A stretch of DNA of 64,000 bases from Holophagales bacterium. Lineage in GTDB: Bacteria; Acidobacteriota; Thermoanaerobaculia; Multivoradales; Multivoraceae. Positions 1 through 12,281 of this stretch are shown in pieces. The notes under the pieces were generated by a model, which had not been told where the DNA came from, searched no databases, and worked only from the letters and a program-made list of their open reading frames with translations. Location: positions 513,037 through 577,036 of the forward strand of contig VXVC01000004.1 of NCBI GenBank assembly GCA_009836625.1, written 5' to 3'. Position 1 is the first letter of the stretch. The number at the start of each line of letters is the position of its first letter. Position numbers and translations under genes: made by a program.

Positions 1-989
1 CCGATGGCCGGGATTTCCTGATAGGCGATGCGGACAACTTCGAAGCAATCAACGAGACCGATCTATCCCTGTTGATCGAAGCACTCGACGAAGCCGAACG
101 CAACGGCATCAAGGTCGTCCTTGCAATGCTCAGCCTGCCCGGCGCCCGCTGGAAGCAACTGAACGACGACCAGGACGATGCGCGGCTCTGGAAGGACCAG
201 AGATTCCATCTACAGGCCTTCGACTTCTGGCGACAACTCGCCGAGCACCTGAAAGCCCACCCGGCCGTTGTCGCGTACAACCCCCTCAACGAACCACACC
301 CGGAAAGAGCCTTCGGCTTTGATGCGCCGGACGAAGAGTTCGCCCGGTGGTTCAAAGGCATCCAGGACACGCCGGCCGACCTCCACCAATTCAACCGGGA
401 ACTCGTCAAGGCAATCCGCTCCGTGGATGCACACACACCCATCATCCTCGATGGATGGTTCTACGCATCTCCCAGGGCGTTCGAGTACAACCGACCCGTT
501 GACGATGACAAGGTCCTATACGCCTTCCACAATCCGGGTCCCTGGCAGATGACGACCTATCGCGTCAATCAAGGCAGGTACGCCTATCCGGATCGTGTGC
601 CCAAATCCTGGAACGGACCGACGGAATCCTGGACCATCGAGGACCTCGCACGGGAAGTGCAGGCGGTACAGGAGTTTTCCGAGCGATACAACGTACCCGC
701 GAACCGGATCATCGCTTCAGAGTTCTGGTACGACCGGCGGATTGAAGGCGCGGCGGCATACATGGCCGACCTCATTGAAATCTATAACCAGCGGGGCTGG
801 CACTGGGCCTTTTACGCATTCCGCGGTACTGGCGCATGGACCGGACTCGACTACGAGATTCCGCCAGGACAGAGAGTGGGATGGCGCTACTGGCAGGCGA
901 TTGAACGGGGCGAGGATCCCGAATCTCTCAAACCGAGAGGACCTAATCCCCTGTGGGAGGTACTGCGGCGGCAGTTTGGAGAAAGGTGA
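1..989 (+). CDS. Glycoside hydrolase family 5 (cellulase-like), 5' end cut by window
   Basis: Endo-acting beta-glycosidase of the GH5 TIM-barrel type. The reading frame is open from base 3, so the listed TTG start at 72 is only the first possible start inside the window and the true N-terminus lies upstream. The acid/base glutamate sits in 'YNPLNEP', about residue 74 counted from the TTG, and the likely nucleophile glutamate is in 'IIASEFWYD' about 145 residues later; both belong to the GH-A clan pattern. An aromatic-rich C-terminal part ('GWHWAFYAF') fits the substrate cleft. The substrate cannot be told from sequence; cellulase or mannanase-like activity is possible. It ends 14 bases before the convergent sulfatase gene. 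Confidence 0.8.
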   Translation, partial: DGRDFLIGDADNFEAINETDLSLLIEALDEAERNGIKVVLAMLSLPGARWKQLNDDQDDARLWKDQRFHLQAFDFWRQLAEHLKAHPAVVAYNPLNEPHPERAFGFDAPDEEFARWFKGIQDTPADLHQFNRELVKAIRSVDAHTPIILDGWFYASPRAFEYNRPVDDDKVLYAFHNPGPWQMTTYRVNQGRYAYPDRVPKSWNGPTESWTIEDLAREVQAVQEFSERYNVPANRIIASEFWYDRRIEGAAAYMADLIEIYNQRGWHWAFYAFRGTGAWTGLDYEIPPGQRVGWRYWQAIERGEDPESLKPRGPNPLWEVLRRQFGER

Positions 990-1002
990 TTCGGAAAGGA
1001 GA

Positions 1003-2900
<1,898 letters not shown>

Positions 2901-2901
<1 letters not shown>

Positions 2902-4115
2902 TACACGACCCGTTCAGCCCTGAATGCGGCTATCTCGTCGGCGGTGTAGCCGAGACCGCCCAGAATCTCGTCGGTGTGCTCGCCCAGGGTCGGCGCACGG
3001 TGACGGATCGTGGCCGGAGTCTCCGTCAGGCGCACGGAAGGCTGCGCCACCGGCGCCGGCCGCGTCATGTCCGGATACTCGAGCGGGACGAAGGAACCGA
3101 CCTCCGCGATGTGTGGATCGTCCAGCGTCTGCTGCATCGAATAGACCGGCCCCGACGGGATCATCGCCGCGTTCAGGGTCTCCACCGCTTCCCCGGTCGA
3201 CCGGGAGGCGCACCACGCGGACATCCGTTTGCCGATTACGTCGCCGTGGTCGCCCCGCGAGAGATCGTCGGCGAAGCGTGGATCGTCCAGCCAGTCGATC
3301 TCTTCGCCCTCGCCTCCGGCGCCGTTGTCCTCGGCCATCAGGTCGACCCAGCGCCTGAACAGCGGTTCGCCGATCACCGAGCACAAGATCCAGCCGTCGG
3401 CGGTGCGGAAGATGTCCCCCGGACCGGAGGTCTGCGACATGTTGCCGGTCGGCAGCCGGTTGCGCTCGATCACCGCCTGCTCGATCAGGTTCGCGTTGCC
3501 CATCATCAGGGCGGTCCTGAGCAGTGCGCCCTCGACCATCTGCCCCTTGCCGGTCTGCTGGCGCGCCATCAGAGCGGCCAGCGTGCCGTAGGCGCAGGAG
3601 AGCGCGGTCCCGAAGTCGACGAAGGGCGCGGCCGCGCGCCGCGGCCTGTCCGCGTCGCCGGTCATGTAGGCGATGCCGGACATGACCTGACCGATGCCGT
3701 CGAAGCCGACCCGGTCGCTGTACCGGCCGCCGCGGCCGTAGGCCGACACAGTCGTCAGGATGATGTCTTCCTTCACCTCGCGCAGGCTGTCCAGGTCGAG
3801 CCCCATCGCCTCAAGGGTCTTCGGCGGCAGGTTCGCCACGACGACGTCGGCGGTCGCCACCAGGCGCTTCACGATCTCGCGGCCCGCCGGCTTCGTTGGG
3901 TTCAGCGTCAGCGAGCGCTTGTTGCGATTGATCTGCAGGAACATCCCGCCCTCGCCGGTCGGCGTCACTGGAGCGATGAACCGGTCCTCGCTGCCGCGGA
4001 CCTTCTCCACGCGAATGACCTCGGCCCCCAGATCGCCGAGCAGGGCGGCACAGAACGGTCCGGCGATGTAGCGACCGAAGTCCAGGACACGGACATCGGC
4101 GAGCACCTGATGCAT
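2901..4115 (-). CDS. CaiB/BaiF family (family III) CoA-transferase
   Basis: Transfers CoA between carboxylic acids, 404 aa, about the usual family length. The N-terminus shows the family signature 'VLDFGRYIAGPFCAALLGDL' followed by the CoA-site stretch around 'VIRVEK'. The catalytic aspartate is most likely the one in 'PFVDFGTAL'. It is cytoplasmic, with no signal peptide. It is first in a two-gene unit with the sulfatase, an odd partner, and has a Shine-Dalgarno-like AGGGAG upstream of its ATG. The nearby acyl-CoA synthetase and dehydrogenases suggest organic-acid activation for catabolism; the actual acid is unknown. Confidence 0.9.
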
Positions 4116-4164
4116 GCAAGCTCCCTGGGACGAAAACGCGGTTGTCTCAAGCGCGAAAGCCGGG

Positions 4165-4194
4165 ATCGTAGCAAGGCGAATGCTCCTCTATACT
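4165..4194. promoter_or_regulatory. Candidate divergent promoter region (CoA-transferase / LLM oxidoreductase)
   Basis: The 126-base gap between two divergent genes holds two -10-like hexamers: TACGAT read on the minus strand (4165-4170) toward the CoA-transferase and TATACT on the plus strand (4189-4194) toward the LLM gene. Both would give leaders of about 40 bases and both genes have Shine-Dalgarno-like sites. No convincing -35 was found. Confidence 0.35.
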
Positions 4195-4241
4195 CGCCCG
4201 CCACCTTCGGACCATCAGAGGCACCAGGCCAGGAGAAGCAC

Positions 4242-5249
4242 ATGAAGGTTGACGGCGGACTCCCCACCGATCTGCGCGAGGTTCCGGCCCGTATCCGGGA
4301 ACTCGAAGACGCCGGTTTCGCGGCCGCGATGACCGCCGAAACGGCGCACGATCCGTTCTTCCCGCTGCTCCTTGCCGCGGAGCACAGCGAGCGGATCGAG
4401 CTGATGACATCGATCGCGGTCGCCTTCGCCCGCACTCCGATGAACCTGGCGAACGTCGGCCACGACCTGAACGCCTACTCGCACGGCCGCCTGATTCTTG
4501 GCCTCGGCTCCCAGATCCGGCCCCACATCACGAAGCGCTTCAGCATGCCCTGGTCGCACCCCGCCCGACGCATGCGTGAGTTCATTCTGGCGATGCGCGC
4601 GATCTGGTCGAACTGGTATGAGGGCGAGCGGCTTCGGTTCCAGGGCGAGTTCTACTCGCACACCCTGATGACGCCCATGTTCACGCCGACGAACACGGAC
4701 CACGGCCCGCCGAGGGTCTTCCTGGCCGCTGTTGGACCGCTGATGACCGAAGTCGCCGGCGAAGTGGCGGACGGTCTGATCGTCCACCCGTTCACGACCC
4801 GGTCCTACATGCGCGACACCACCCTGCCGGCCGTCGAGCGCGGCCTGGCCGCCGCCGGCCGCGACCGCTCGGACTTCGAGATCGCCTACCCCGGCTTCAT
4901 CGTTTCCGGGCAGGACGAGAAGACGTTCGAGGAGACGAAGCGGGCGGTCAAGAAGCAGATTTCCTTCTACGGGTCGACTCCCGCCTACCGGCCGGTGCTC
5001 GAATCCGAGGGCTGGGGCGATCTCCAGCTCGAGCTGAACCGCATGTCCAAGCAGGGCCAGTGGGACGAGATGGGCCTTCTCATCACCGACGAGATGCTCG
5101 ACGCCTTCGCGGTCGTCGGCGAGCCGGGCGATCTGGCCCGGGGCGTCCTCGACCGCTACGGCGAGGTCGTCGACCGGATGAGTCCCAACCTCCGCTTTCT
5201 CGACGAGGCAACGCAGCGGGACGTGGTCGCCTCCCTGTCCGCGAACTGA
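4242..5249 (+). CDS. LLM-class (luciferase-like) flavin/F420-dependent oxidoreductase
   Basis: 335-aa TIM-barrel oxidoreductase of the bacterial luciferase/F420 class. Typical pieces are the early barrel strands ('ELMTSIAVAFARTPMNLANVGHDLN'), the glycine-rich 'GRLILGLGSQIRPH' and the 'VFLAAVGPLMTEVAGEVADG' segment that lines the cofactor pocket. The ORF track runs much further upstream, but that part is antisense to the CoA-transferase; the ATG at 4242 follows a clear AGGAGA site and matches the family start. It lies 33 bases upstream of an acyl-CoA synthetase, suggesting an operon. FMN versus F420 cannot be settled from the sequence. Confidence 0.88.
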   Translation: MKVDGGLPTDLREVPARIRELEDAGFAAAMTAETAHDPFFPLLLAAEHSERIELMTSIAVAFARTPMNLANVGHDLNAYSHGRLILGLGSQIRPHITKRFSMPWSHPARRMREFILAMRAIWSNWYEGERLRFQGEFYSHTLMTPMFTPTNTDHGPPRVFLAAVGPLMTEVAGEVADGLIVHPFTTRSYMRDTTLPAVERGLAAAGRDRSDFEIAYPGFIVSGQDEKTFEETKRAVKKQISFYGSTPAYRPVLESEGWGDLQLELNRMSKQGQWDEMGLLITDEMLDAFAVVGEPGDLARGVLDRYGEVVDRMSPNLRFLDEATQRDVVASLSAN

Positions 5250-5282
5250 GCAGCCCAACGACGCTCAACAGGAGTCCACGCG

Positions 5283-6872
5283 ATGAAGGAGCTGATCTTC
5301 CACCGGCTATTCGTTCCGGCCATGAACCATCTGGCGAACAAGGAGTCGATCATCGACGGCGCCTACAGCGCCACCTTTGGCGAGCATGCCGACCGCACGA
5401 TGCGCCTGTGCACGGCGTTGAGCGGCGAGTTGGGTGTCGGCCGCAGCGATCGCTTCGCGGTCATGGCGCTCACCAGCCATGAGTACGTCGAGCTGTACCA
5501 CGCCGCCTACCTCGGCGCAGGTGTGATCAACCCGCTGAACCTGCGCCTGGCCGGCAAGGAGCTCGACTACATCGTGCGAGATTCGGGAACGGAAGTCGCC
5601 TTCGTCGACAAGACCTTCGCGCCGCTGTTCGCCCAGGCGATGGCGCTCGCCGGGGACGACTGCACGGTTCGGCGCACGGTGCTGATCGGCGGGCCCGACG
5701 ACGACACGAACGCTCCCTACGACCTGCGTTACGAGGACCTGATCGCCGGCAGCGACCCGGTGCTTCCGGACGAGCCCGAGGAAACCGACGCGGTCGTCCT
5801 CATGTACACCGGCGGTACTACGGGGCTGCCGAAGGGCGTCCTCTGCGACCAGCGCGCCGAGATCCTGAACACCTATCACGGGATCATGCGTTTCCCGCAG
5901 CTCTCGGACGGCGTTGCCCTGCTGCAGACGCCGATCTTCCACGCGGCGTCCATGGTCGGGGTGATCGCGACCCAGACCTTCGGTGGCAAGTTCGTCCTGA
6001 TGCCGATGTTCGACCCCGGCGCCGCCATCGCCCTGATCGAGAAGTACCAGGTGACGACGACCACCATGGTGCCGACCATGATCCACATGATGATGAGCCA
6101 CCCGGACTTCACGCCGGAGAAGCTCGCCTCGCTGCGCAACCTGGGTTATGGCGCCTCACCGATGCCTGCGGCCCTGCTCGACCGGCTGCTCACCCTCTTC
6201 CCCGAGATGGAGATCGGCCAGGGCTACGGCATGACCGAGAGTTCGTCGTTGCTTACCGTCCTCGACGCTGAGGACCACAAGGTCGGCGGCGACCGCCTGC
6301 GCTCGGTCGGACGGGCCGTCCCCGGCGTCGTGCTCTCGATCCAGGACGAAGATGGCAACATCCTGCCCTCGGGCGAGGTCGGCGAGGTCTGCGCCAAGGG
6401 CGGCAACTACATGACCGAGTACTGGAACAAGCCGGAGGCCACGGAGGAAGCGTTCCAGGGCGGCTGGTACCACACCGGCGATGCCGGCTATCTGGACGAA
6501 GAGGGCTACCTGTTCCTGGTCGACCGGGTCAAGGACATGATCGTCTCGGGCGGCGAAAACGTCTACTCGGCCGAGGTCGAGAGCGCGATCTCGACTCACC
6601 CGGTGGTCGGCCAGGTCGCCGTGATCGGCATCCCCCACGAGGTCTGGGGCGAGCAGGTCCACGCGATCGTCGTGCCGAAGGAAGGCGCCGACGTCGACGA
6701 GGGCACGGAAGCCTCGATCATCAGCCACGCCCGCGAGTCGATCGCCGGCTACAAGGTGCCTAAATCCGTCGAGTTCCGGGCCGAACCGCTGCCGCTCTCC
6801 GGCGCGATGAAGGTGCTGAAGCGCGAACTGCGCGCCCCCTACTGGGAAGGCAAGGAGCGAGGCATCAACTGA
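5283..6872 (+). CDS. Acyl-CoA synthetase (AMP-dependent ligase)
   Basis: Adenylate-forming ligase of 529 aa that activates a carboxylic acid to acyl-CoA by way of acyl-AMP. The phosphate-binding loop is 'YTGGTTGLPKG', the A5-type motif is 'GQGYGMTES', and the hinge region is 'YHTGDAGYLDEEGYLFLVDRVKDM' followed by 'SGGENVYSAEVE'. The C-terminal catalytic lysine region appears as 'LSGAMKVLKREL', with the conserved G-K changed to M-K but the lysine kept. An AGGAG site precedes the ATG. It probably shares an operon with the upstream LLM oxidoreductase. Chain length of the substrate is not predictable. Confidence 0.92.
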   Translation: MKELIFHRLFVPAMNHLANKESIIDGAYSATFGEHADRTMRLCTALSGELGVGRSDRFAVMALTSHEYVELYHAAYLGAGVINPLNLRLAGKELDYIVRDSGTEVAFVDKTFAPLFAQAMALAGDDCTVRRTVLIGGPDDDTNAPYDLRYEDLIAGSDPVLPDEPEETDAVVLMYTGGTTGLPKGVLCDQRAEILNTYHGIMRFPQLSDGVALLQTPIFHAASMVGVIATQTFGGKFVLMPMFDPGAAIALIEKYQVTTTTMVPTMIHMMMSHPDFTPEKLASLRNLGYGASPMPAALLDRLLTLFPEMEIGQGYGMTESSSLLTVLDAEDHKVGGDRLRSVGRAVPGVVLSIQDEDGNILPSGEVGEVCAKGGNYMTEYWNKPEATEEAFQGGWYHTGDAGYLDEEGYLFLVDRVKDMIVSGGENVYSAEVESAISTHPVVGQVAVIGIPHEVWGEQVHAIVVPKEGADVDEGTEASIISHARESIAGYKVPKSVEFRAEPLPLSGAMKVLKRELRAPYWEGKERGIN

Positions 6873-6878
6873 GCCGCG

Positions 6879-8357
<1,479 letters not shown>

Positions 8358-8371
8358 GAGGCGGGATTGTG

Positions 8372-10399
8372 TCACCTCGGGTCCGGCTGCCCCGCGGCCA
8401 CGATCCGCAGGAGCGCGCTGCCGTAGCGCTTGACCGTCGTCGGACCGATGCCGGGGATGGCCAGCAACTGGTTCCGGTCCGCCGGACGCGCGGCGGCCAC
8501 CGCGACCATCGTGCGGTTGTGCAGCACCGTGTACGCCGGTAGCCGCTTCTCGCGCGCGACCTTCCCACGCCACTCCCGCAGCGCCTCAACGAGTGCCGGA
8601 TCCGCGTCCGACTCGGCGAACTCGATCGGAGCGACAGCCCCGCCGCGCCGGCGCCGGGCCGGAGGTTCGTCGGGCGGGTCGTCCGGCAGCAGAACCTGCT
8701 CCGCCAGGTCGACGCCCCGGCGCCGGCCACTCGGCGTCAGGCCGGCTCGCTGATAGCGGATCGTCTCGCCGTCCTTCTGGAACGAGTCCTCCTCGACGAA
8801 CAGGATTCGCGACTGGGCGAGGGCACCCAGCAAGTCTTCGAACGCTCCGCGGTCGTACGAGCCGTGGACGGCCCGGAAGTCCCGAAACAGGCGGCCGGTG
8901 CCCAGTCCGTCACAACGCCGGAGCAGCGACACGACCGTGCCCATCGCCTGAACCTCCTCCGCGAGCGGCGCCCGGAAACGCCGCACCAGGCATGCCTCGG
9001 GCGCACAGACGTCGCAGACGCCGCAGCGCCGGCCGCTGTCGGCGCGGTCGCCGAAGTGCCGCACGAGGCGCAGCATGCGGCAGCCCCGGTGGTCGGCGAA
9101 ACGGGTCATCTCGTCGATCTGGTCGAGCCGATGGCGTCGCTGGACGCGGTACGTCCGTTGCCACGAGTCTTCGCCTCGCCGCACCCGGTAGCCGCCACCG
9201 ATCACCGCACCGCCGTGGATGCGGAGCTGATCCAACGCGGCTTCGAACAGGTCCTCCTTGAAACGAAGGCGGCGCTGCAGGTCGGCCTGTTCCCTCGGCT
9301 CCTCCGAGAGCGCGACGTACAGCTCCCTGAGAACGCCGATTTCCGGATACGAGAGCCCGTGCAGGAACTCCTGGGTTCGGCGGTCGGCCCAGGAGTAGAG
9401 CAATAGAGCCCGCGCCGGCTCCCCGTCGCGGCCGGCGCGGCCGATCTCCTGGTAGTAGCCCTCGACCGAGGCCGGCATCGCCGTGTGGACCACCGTGCGG
9501 ATGTCCGGCTTGTCGATTCCCATGCCGAAGGCCGTCGTGGCGACGATGGCCTCCAACTCACCCTCAAGAAACGCGCCCTGTACGCGGTCGCGTTCGGCCG
9601 CGGGCAGCCCGGCGTGGTACGCACCGCAGGGGAAGTCCTCGTTCAACCGGCCCGAGAGCGACTCCGTCTCCTTGCGCGTCGGGGCATAGACGATGGCGGG
9701 CCGGCGTCCCCCTTCGCCCAGTACCTCGGCGACGATCGCGGCACGCGCCGACGGTCGCTTCTGGATGACCTCCACGGCCAGGTTCTCGCGCCGGAAACCG
9801 TAGATGTAGCGCTGGTCGCCTTCGAGGTTGAGTTGTGCGGCGATGTCGTCCTGGCTGCGCGGCGTCGCGGTCGCGGTCAGCGCCAGCACCGGCGCAGGCC
9901 GCAGCCGCGGCAGCCGTTGCCCGAGCAGCCGGTAGTCGGGCCGGAAGTCATGACCCCATTGCGAGATGCAGTGCGCCTCGTCCACCGCGATCAGGGCTGG
10001 CCGGCAGCGCTCGAGGAACTCGATGAAGCCGGGGACGCCGAGCCGCTCGGGGGCGATGAACAGAAAGTCCAGCTCGCCGTCGCGGTAGAGCCTGCAGGCC
10101 TCTCGGGACTCGTGCCGTGGGCGGCCCGAGTGGATCCGTTCGGCGCGCAGGCCCAGCTCGCGGAGCTTCGCCGTCTGGTCCTCCATCAGGGCGATCAGCG
10201 GCGAAAAGACGAGGGTCGGACCGCCCCGCAACAGCCCGGGAAGCTGGTAGCAGAGCGACTTGCCGGCGCCGGTCGGCATGACGACCAGGCCGTCGGCGCC
10301 CTCCGCCGTGCGACGGCAGACCTCCTCCTGGTGGGGACGGAAGGCGGCGTGGCCGAAGGCGCTCCGCAGGCGCTGTTTCAGATCGAGAGCCGTTGCCAC
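8372..10399 (-). CDS. recQ: RecQ-family ATP-dependent DNA helicase
   Basis: 3'-5' superfamily 2 DNA helicase, 675 aa, for recombination and fork repair. Walker A is 'MPTGAGKS' (residues 41-48), the DEAH box with the aromatic-rich loop is 'DEAHCISQWGHDFRPDYR', and motif VI is 'QEIGRAGRDG'. The zinc-binding subdomain has four cysteines (one in 'GCRMLRLVRHF', three in 'CGVCDVC'). A winged-helix (RQC) part and a C-terminal HRDC-like region ('LLAIPGIGPTTVKRYG') complete the long RecQ architecture. The start is GTG, with a possible AGGAGGA site upstream. It is divergent from the GST-like gene. Confidence 0.93.
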   Translation of the reverse strand: MATALDLKQRLRSAFGHAAFRPHQEEVCRRTAEGADGLVVMPTGAGKSLCYQLPGLLRGGPTLVFSPLIALMEDQTAKLRELGLRAERIHSGRPRHESREACRLYRDGELDFLFIAPERLGVPGFIEFLERCRPALIAVDEAHCISQWGHDFRPDYRLLGQRLPRLRPAPVLALTATATPRSQDDIAAQLNLEGDQRYIYGFRRENLAVEVIQKRPSARAAIVAEVLGEGGRRPAIVYAPTRKETESLSGRLNEDFPCGAYHAGLPAAERDRVQGAFLEGELEAIVATTAFGMGIDKPDIRTVVHTAMPASVEGYYQEIGRAGRDGEPARALLLYSWADRRTQEFLHGLSYPEIGVLRELYVALSEEPREQADLQRRLRFKEDLFEAALDQLRIHGGAVIGGGYRVRRGEDSWQRTYRVQRRHRLDQIDEMTRFADHRGCRMLRLVRHFGDRADSGRRCGVCDVCAPEACLVRRFRAPLAEEVQAMGTVVSLLRRCDGLGTGRLFRDFRAVHGSYDRGAFEDLLGALAQSRILFVEEDSFQKDGETIRYQRAGLTPSGRRRGVDLAEQVLLPDDPPDEPPARRRRGGAVAPIEFAESDADPALVEALREWRGKVAREKRLPAYTVLHNRTMVAVAAARPADRNQLLAIPGIGPTTVKRYGSALLRIVAAGQPDPR

Positions 10400-10469
10400 G
10401 AGGTCCAGAATCCTCCTAGGATCAGCCTCCTTCGTCTGACAACGACTCCCCTCCAGGAGGCTTCTGCCA

Positions 10470-11468
10470 ATGGCCCGACCCTACCGAATCTTCGGCGGAG
10501 AACTCTCCCCGTACTCCATCAAGGTCCGCTCCTACTTCCGGTACAAGAAGATCCCCCATGAGTGGATCCCCCGCAGTCCGGCCAACCAGGATGAATTCCG
10601 GCGCTACGCCAGGCTGCCCCTGGTGCCGCTCGTCGTCACGCCCGACGACCGCGGCATGCAGGACTCGACACCGATCATCGAGGCGATGGAGGCTGAGTTC
10701 CCTCAACCTTCGATCCATCCGCCGGACCCGACCGCGGCCTTCGTCTCCGTTCTTCTCGAGGAGTTCGGCGACGAGTGGGGCAACAAGTGGATGTTCCACT
10801 ACCGCTGGGCCCGGCCCGCGGACCAGGAGTCCGGCGCCCGCCGCATCGCCCAGGGCATGAACCCCGGCGCGGACGAAGAGACGCTCACGGCGATGACCGC
10901 CCAGGTCCGCGAGCGGATGGTGCCTCGCGTCTGGTTCGTGGGCTCCAACGAACAGACCGCGCCGCAGATCGAGCAGTCGTTCCTCGACACGGTCGACCTG
11001 ATCGAGGCCCACCTCGAGGGCCGTGACTATCTCTTCGGCGATCGTCCGGCGTTCGGCGACTTCGGCATCGGATTCCAGATCCACCAGGCGTGGACCGATC
11101 CGACTCCCAACTCGTTGCTCGAAGCGCGGGCGCCCCGCACCGTCGCCTGGGTCAAGCGTCTGGTCGATCCGACCGCGAACGGCGAGTTCGAGGACTGGAC
11201 GGCTCTGGCGCCGACCCTGACGCCGCTGCTCGAACAGCAGGTGGGCGGACTGTTCCTGCCCTGGAGCGTCGCCAACGCCGCCGCCATCGTCGGCGGCCAG
11301 GACGAGTTCTCGGTCGGCCTCGGCAGCGGCAAGTGGACCCAGAAGCCGCAGAAGTACCACGCCAGGTCCCTGGGGGCGCTCCGCGGCAAGTACGGCGAAC
11401 TCTCCGAGCGCGGCGAGATCGACGGGGTGCTGGAATCCACCGGCTGCCTGCGGTGGCTCGCGGCCTGA
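10470..11468 (+). CDS. Glutathione S-transferase family protein
   Basis: 332-aa soluble protein with an N-terminal thioredoxin-like GST fold ('YRIFGGELSPYSIKVRSYFRYKKIPHEW', residues 4-32) and 'PLVVTPDDRGMQDSTPIIEAME', which matches the beta3-beta4 Pro-Val and the Glu/Asp-Ser-Thr glutathione-binding motif. The C-terminal helical domain is longer than in classical GSTs (about 200-220 aa), so this is one of the enlarged bacterial types. No catalytic Cys is visible; Ser13 or Tyr15 could serve. AGGAGG lies 8-9 bases upstream of the ATG. gshB and gor elsewhere in the window suggest that glutathione is made in this cell. Confidence 0.82.
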   Translation: MARPYRIFGGELSPYSIKVRSYFRYKKIPHEWIPRSPANQDEFRRYARLPLVPLVVTPDDRGMQDSTPIIEAMEAEFPQPSIHPPDPTAAFVSVLLEEFGDEWGNKWMFHYRWARPADQESGARRIAQGMNPGADEETLTAMTAQVRERMVPRVWFVGSNEQTAPQIEQSFLDTVDLIEAHLEGRDYLFGDRPAFGDFGIGFQIHQAWTDPTPNSLLEARAPRTVAWVKRLVDPTANGEFEDWTALAPTLTPLLEQQVGGLFLPWSVANAAAIVGGQDEFSVGLGSGKWTQKPQKYHARSLGALRGKYGELSERGEIDGVLESTGCLRWLAA

Positions 11469-11472
11469 TCGA

Positions 11473-12237
11473 CTAGGTACCGTCCCTGTCGCGGGACCGG
11501 CGCCGCCAGAACTTCTGCATCTCCCTCTTCGGAGCGTCCGTGCCAAAGGCGGCCCGGAATGAGGAAACGCCCGTCTCCACTGCCTGATCCAGCGGCAGGT
11601 TGAGCCAGCGGCCGATCAGGCGCTTCTGCAGCGACAGGGCCTCGGGGCTCAGTCGCAGCAGCCGCTCGACCTTGGCGCTCACCGCCGCCTCCAGGTCCGC
11701 GGCCGGAACCACTTCGCCGACCAGCCCGATCCGGGCCGCCTCGGCGGCGTCGATCGGATCGCCCAGGAACAGCAGTTCGCGTGCCCGAACCAGACCCACG
11801 ACGTGAGGCAGCAGGGCCGCTTCGATGACCGAAGGCAGGCCCACATGGGGTTCCGGCATCCCGAAGATCGCGTCGTCCGCGGCCACCGAAAGATCGCAGG
11901 AGACGAGGAGTTCCAGGCCCGCGCCCAGAGCCGCGCCGCGCACCTCGGCAACGACCGGCGCCGGGTGCTCGCGGATCGCGAGAAAGGCCCGGTGCAGGCC
12001 GCGGATGAAGCGTTCCGCGTCGACGGCATCGAGATCCTCCATCTCCCGGATGTCCGCGCCGCCGCAGAAGACGCCGTCACCGGAAAGGACCACGACGCGC
12101 GGGCTCGCCTCGGCGGACGTAGTGACCGCTTCGCGCAGCGCCACGGTGGTCGCGGAGTCGAGGGCATTCGCCTTCCTCCGCCGCGTCAATGTGATGCGAG
12201 CGATCTGGCCGTCGGATTCGAGTCGAACGTTGGACAT
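11473..12237 (-). CDS. Enoyl-CoA hydratase/isomerase family protein
   Basis: 254-aa crotonase-fold enzyme acting on acyl-CoA thioesters. The oxyanion-hole segments are 'GDGVFCGGADIREM' and 'EVRGAALGAGLELLVSCDLSVA', both close to family consensus. The catalytic glutamate region appears in 'MPEPHVGLPSV', where the usual second glutamate is replaced by His or shifted, so hydratase activity is less certain than isomerase or hydrolase-type activity. The ORF track starts 28 codons upstream, but family alignment favours the ATG at 12237. It has no Shine-Dalgarno; instead TACGAT ends 9 bases before the ATG, consistent with a leaderless transcript. Confidence 0.88.
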   Translation of the reverse strand: MSNVRLESDGQIARITLTRRRKANALDSATTVALREAVTTSAEASPRVVVLSGDGVFCGGADIREMEDLDAVDAERFIRGLHRAFLAIREHPAPVVAEVRGAALGAGLELLVSCDLSVAADDAIFGMPEPHVGLPSVIEAALLPHVVGLVRARELLFLGDPIDAAEAARIGLVGEVVPAADLEAAVSAKVERLLRLSPEALSLQKRLIGRWLNLPLDQAVETGVSSFRAAFGTDAPKREMQKFWRRRSRDRDGT

Positions 12238-12246
12238 CGGTCGGGC

Positions 12247-12273
12247 ATCGTACTCGGTTCCGCCGGATAGGCT
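12247..12273. promoter_or_regulatory. Back-to-back -10 hexamers of a divergent promoter (leaderless type)
   Basis: Within the 44-base divergent gap, TACGAT on the minus strand (12247-12252) sits 9 bases from the hydratase ATG, and TAGGCT on the plus strand (12268-12273) sits 8 bases from the TonB receptor ATG. With only 15 bases between them, each -35 region would overlap the opposing -10, so the two promoters may compete. Neither gene has a Shine-Dalgarno site. Confidence 0.45.
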
Positions 12274-12281
12274 CGCCGGCC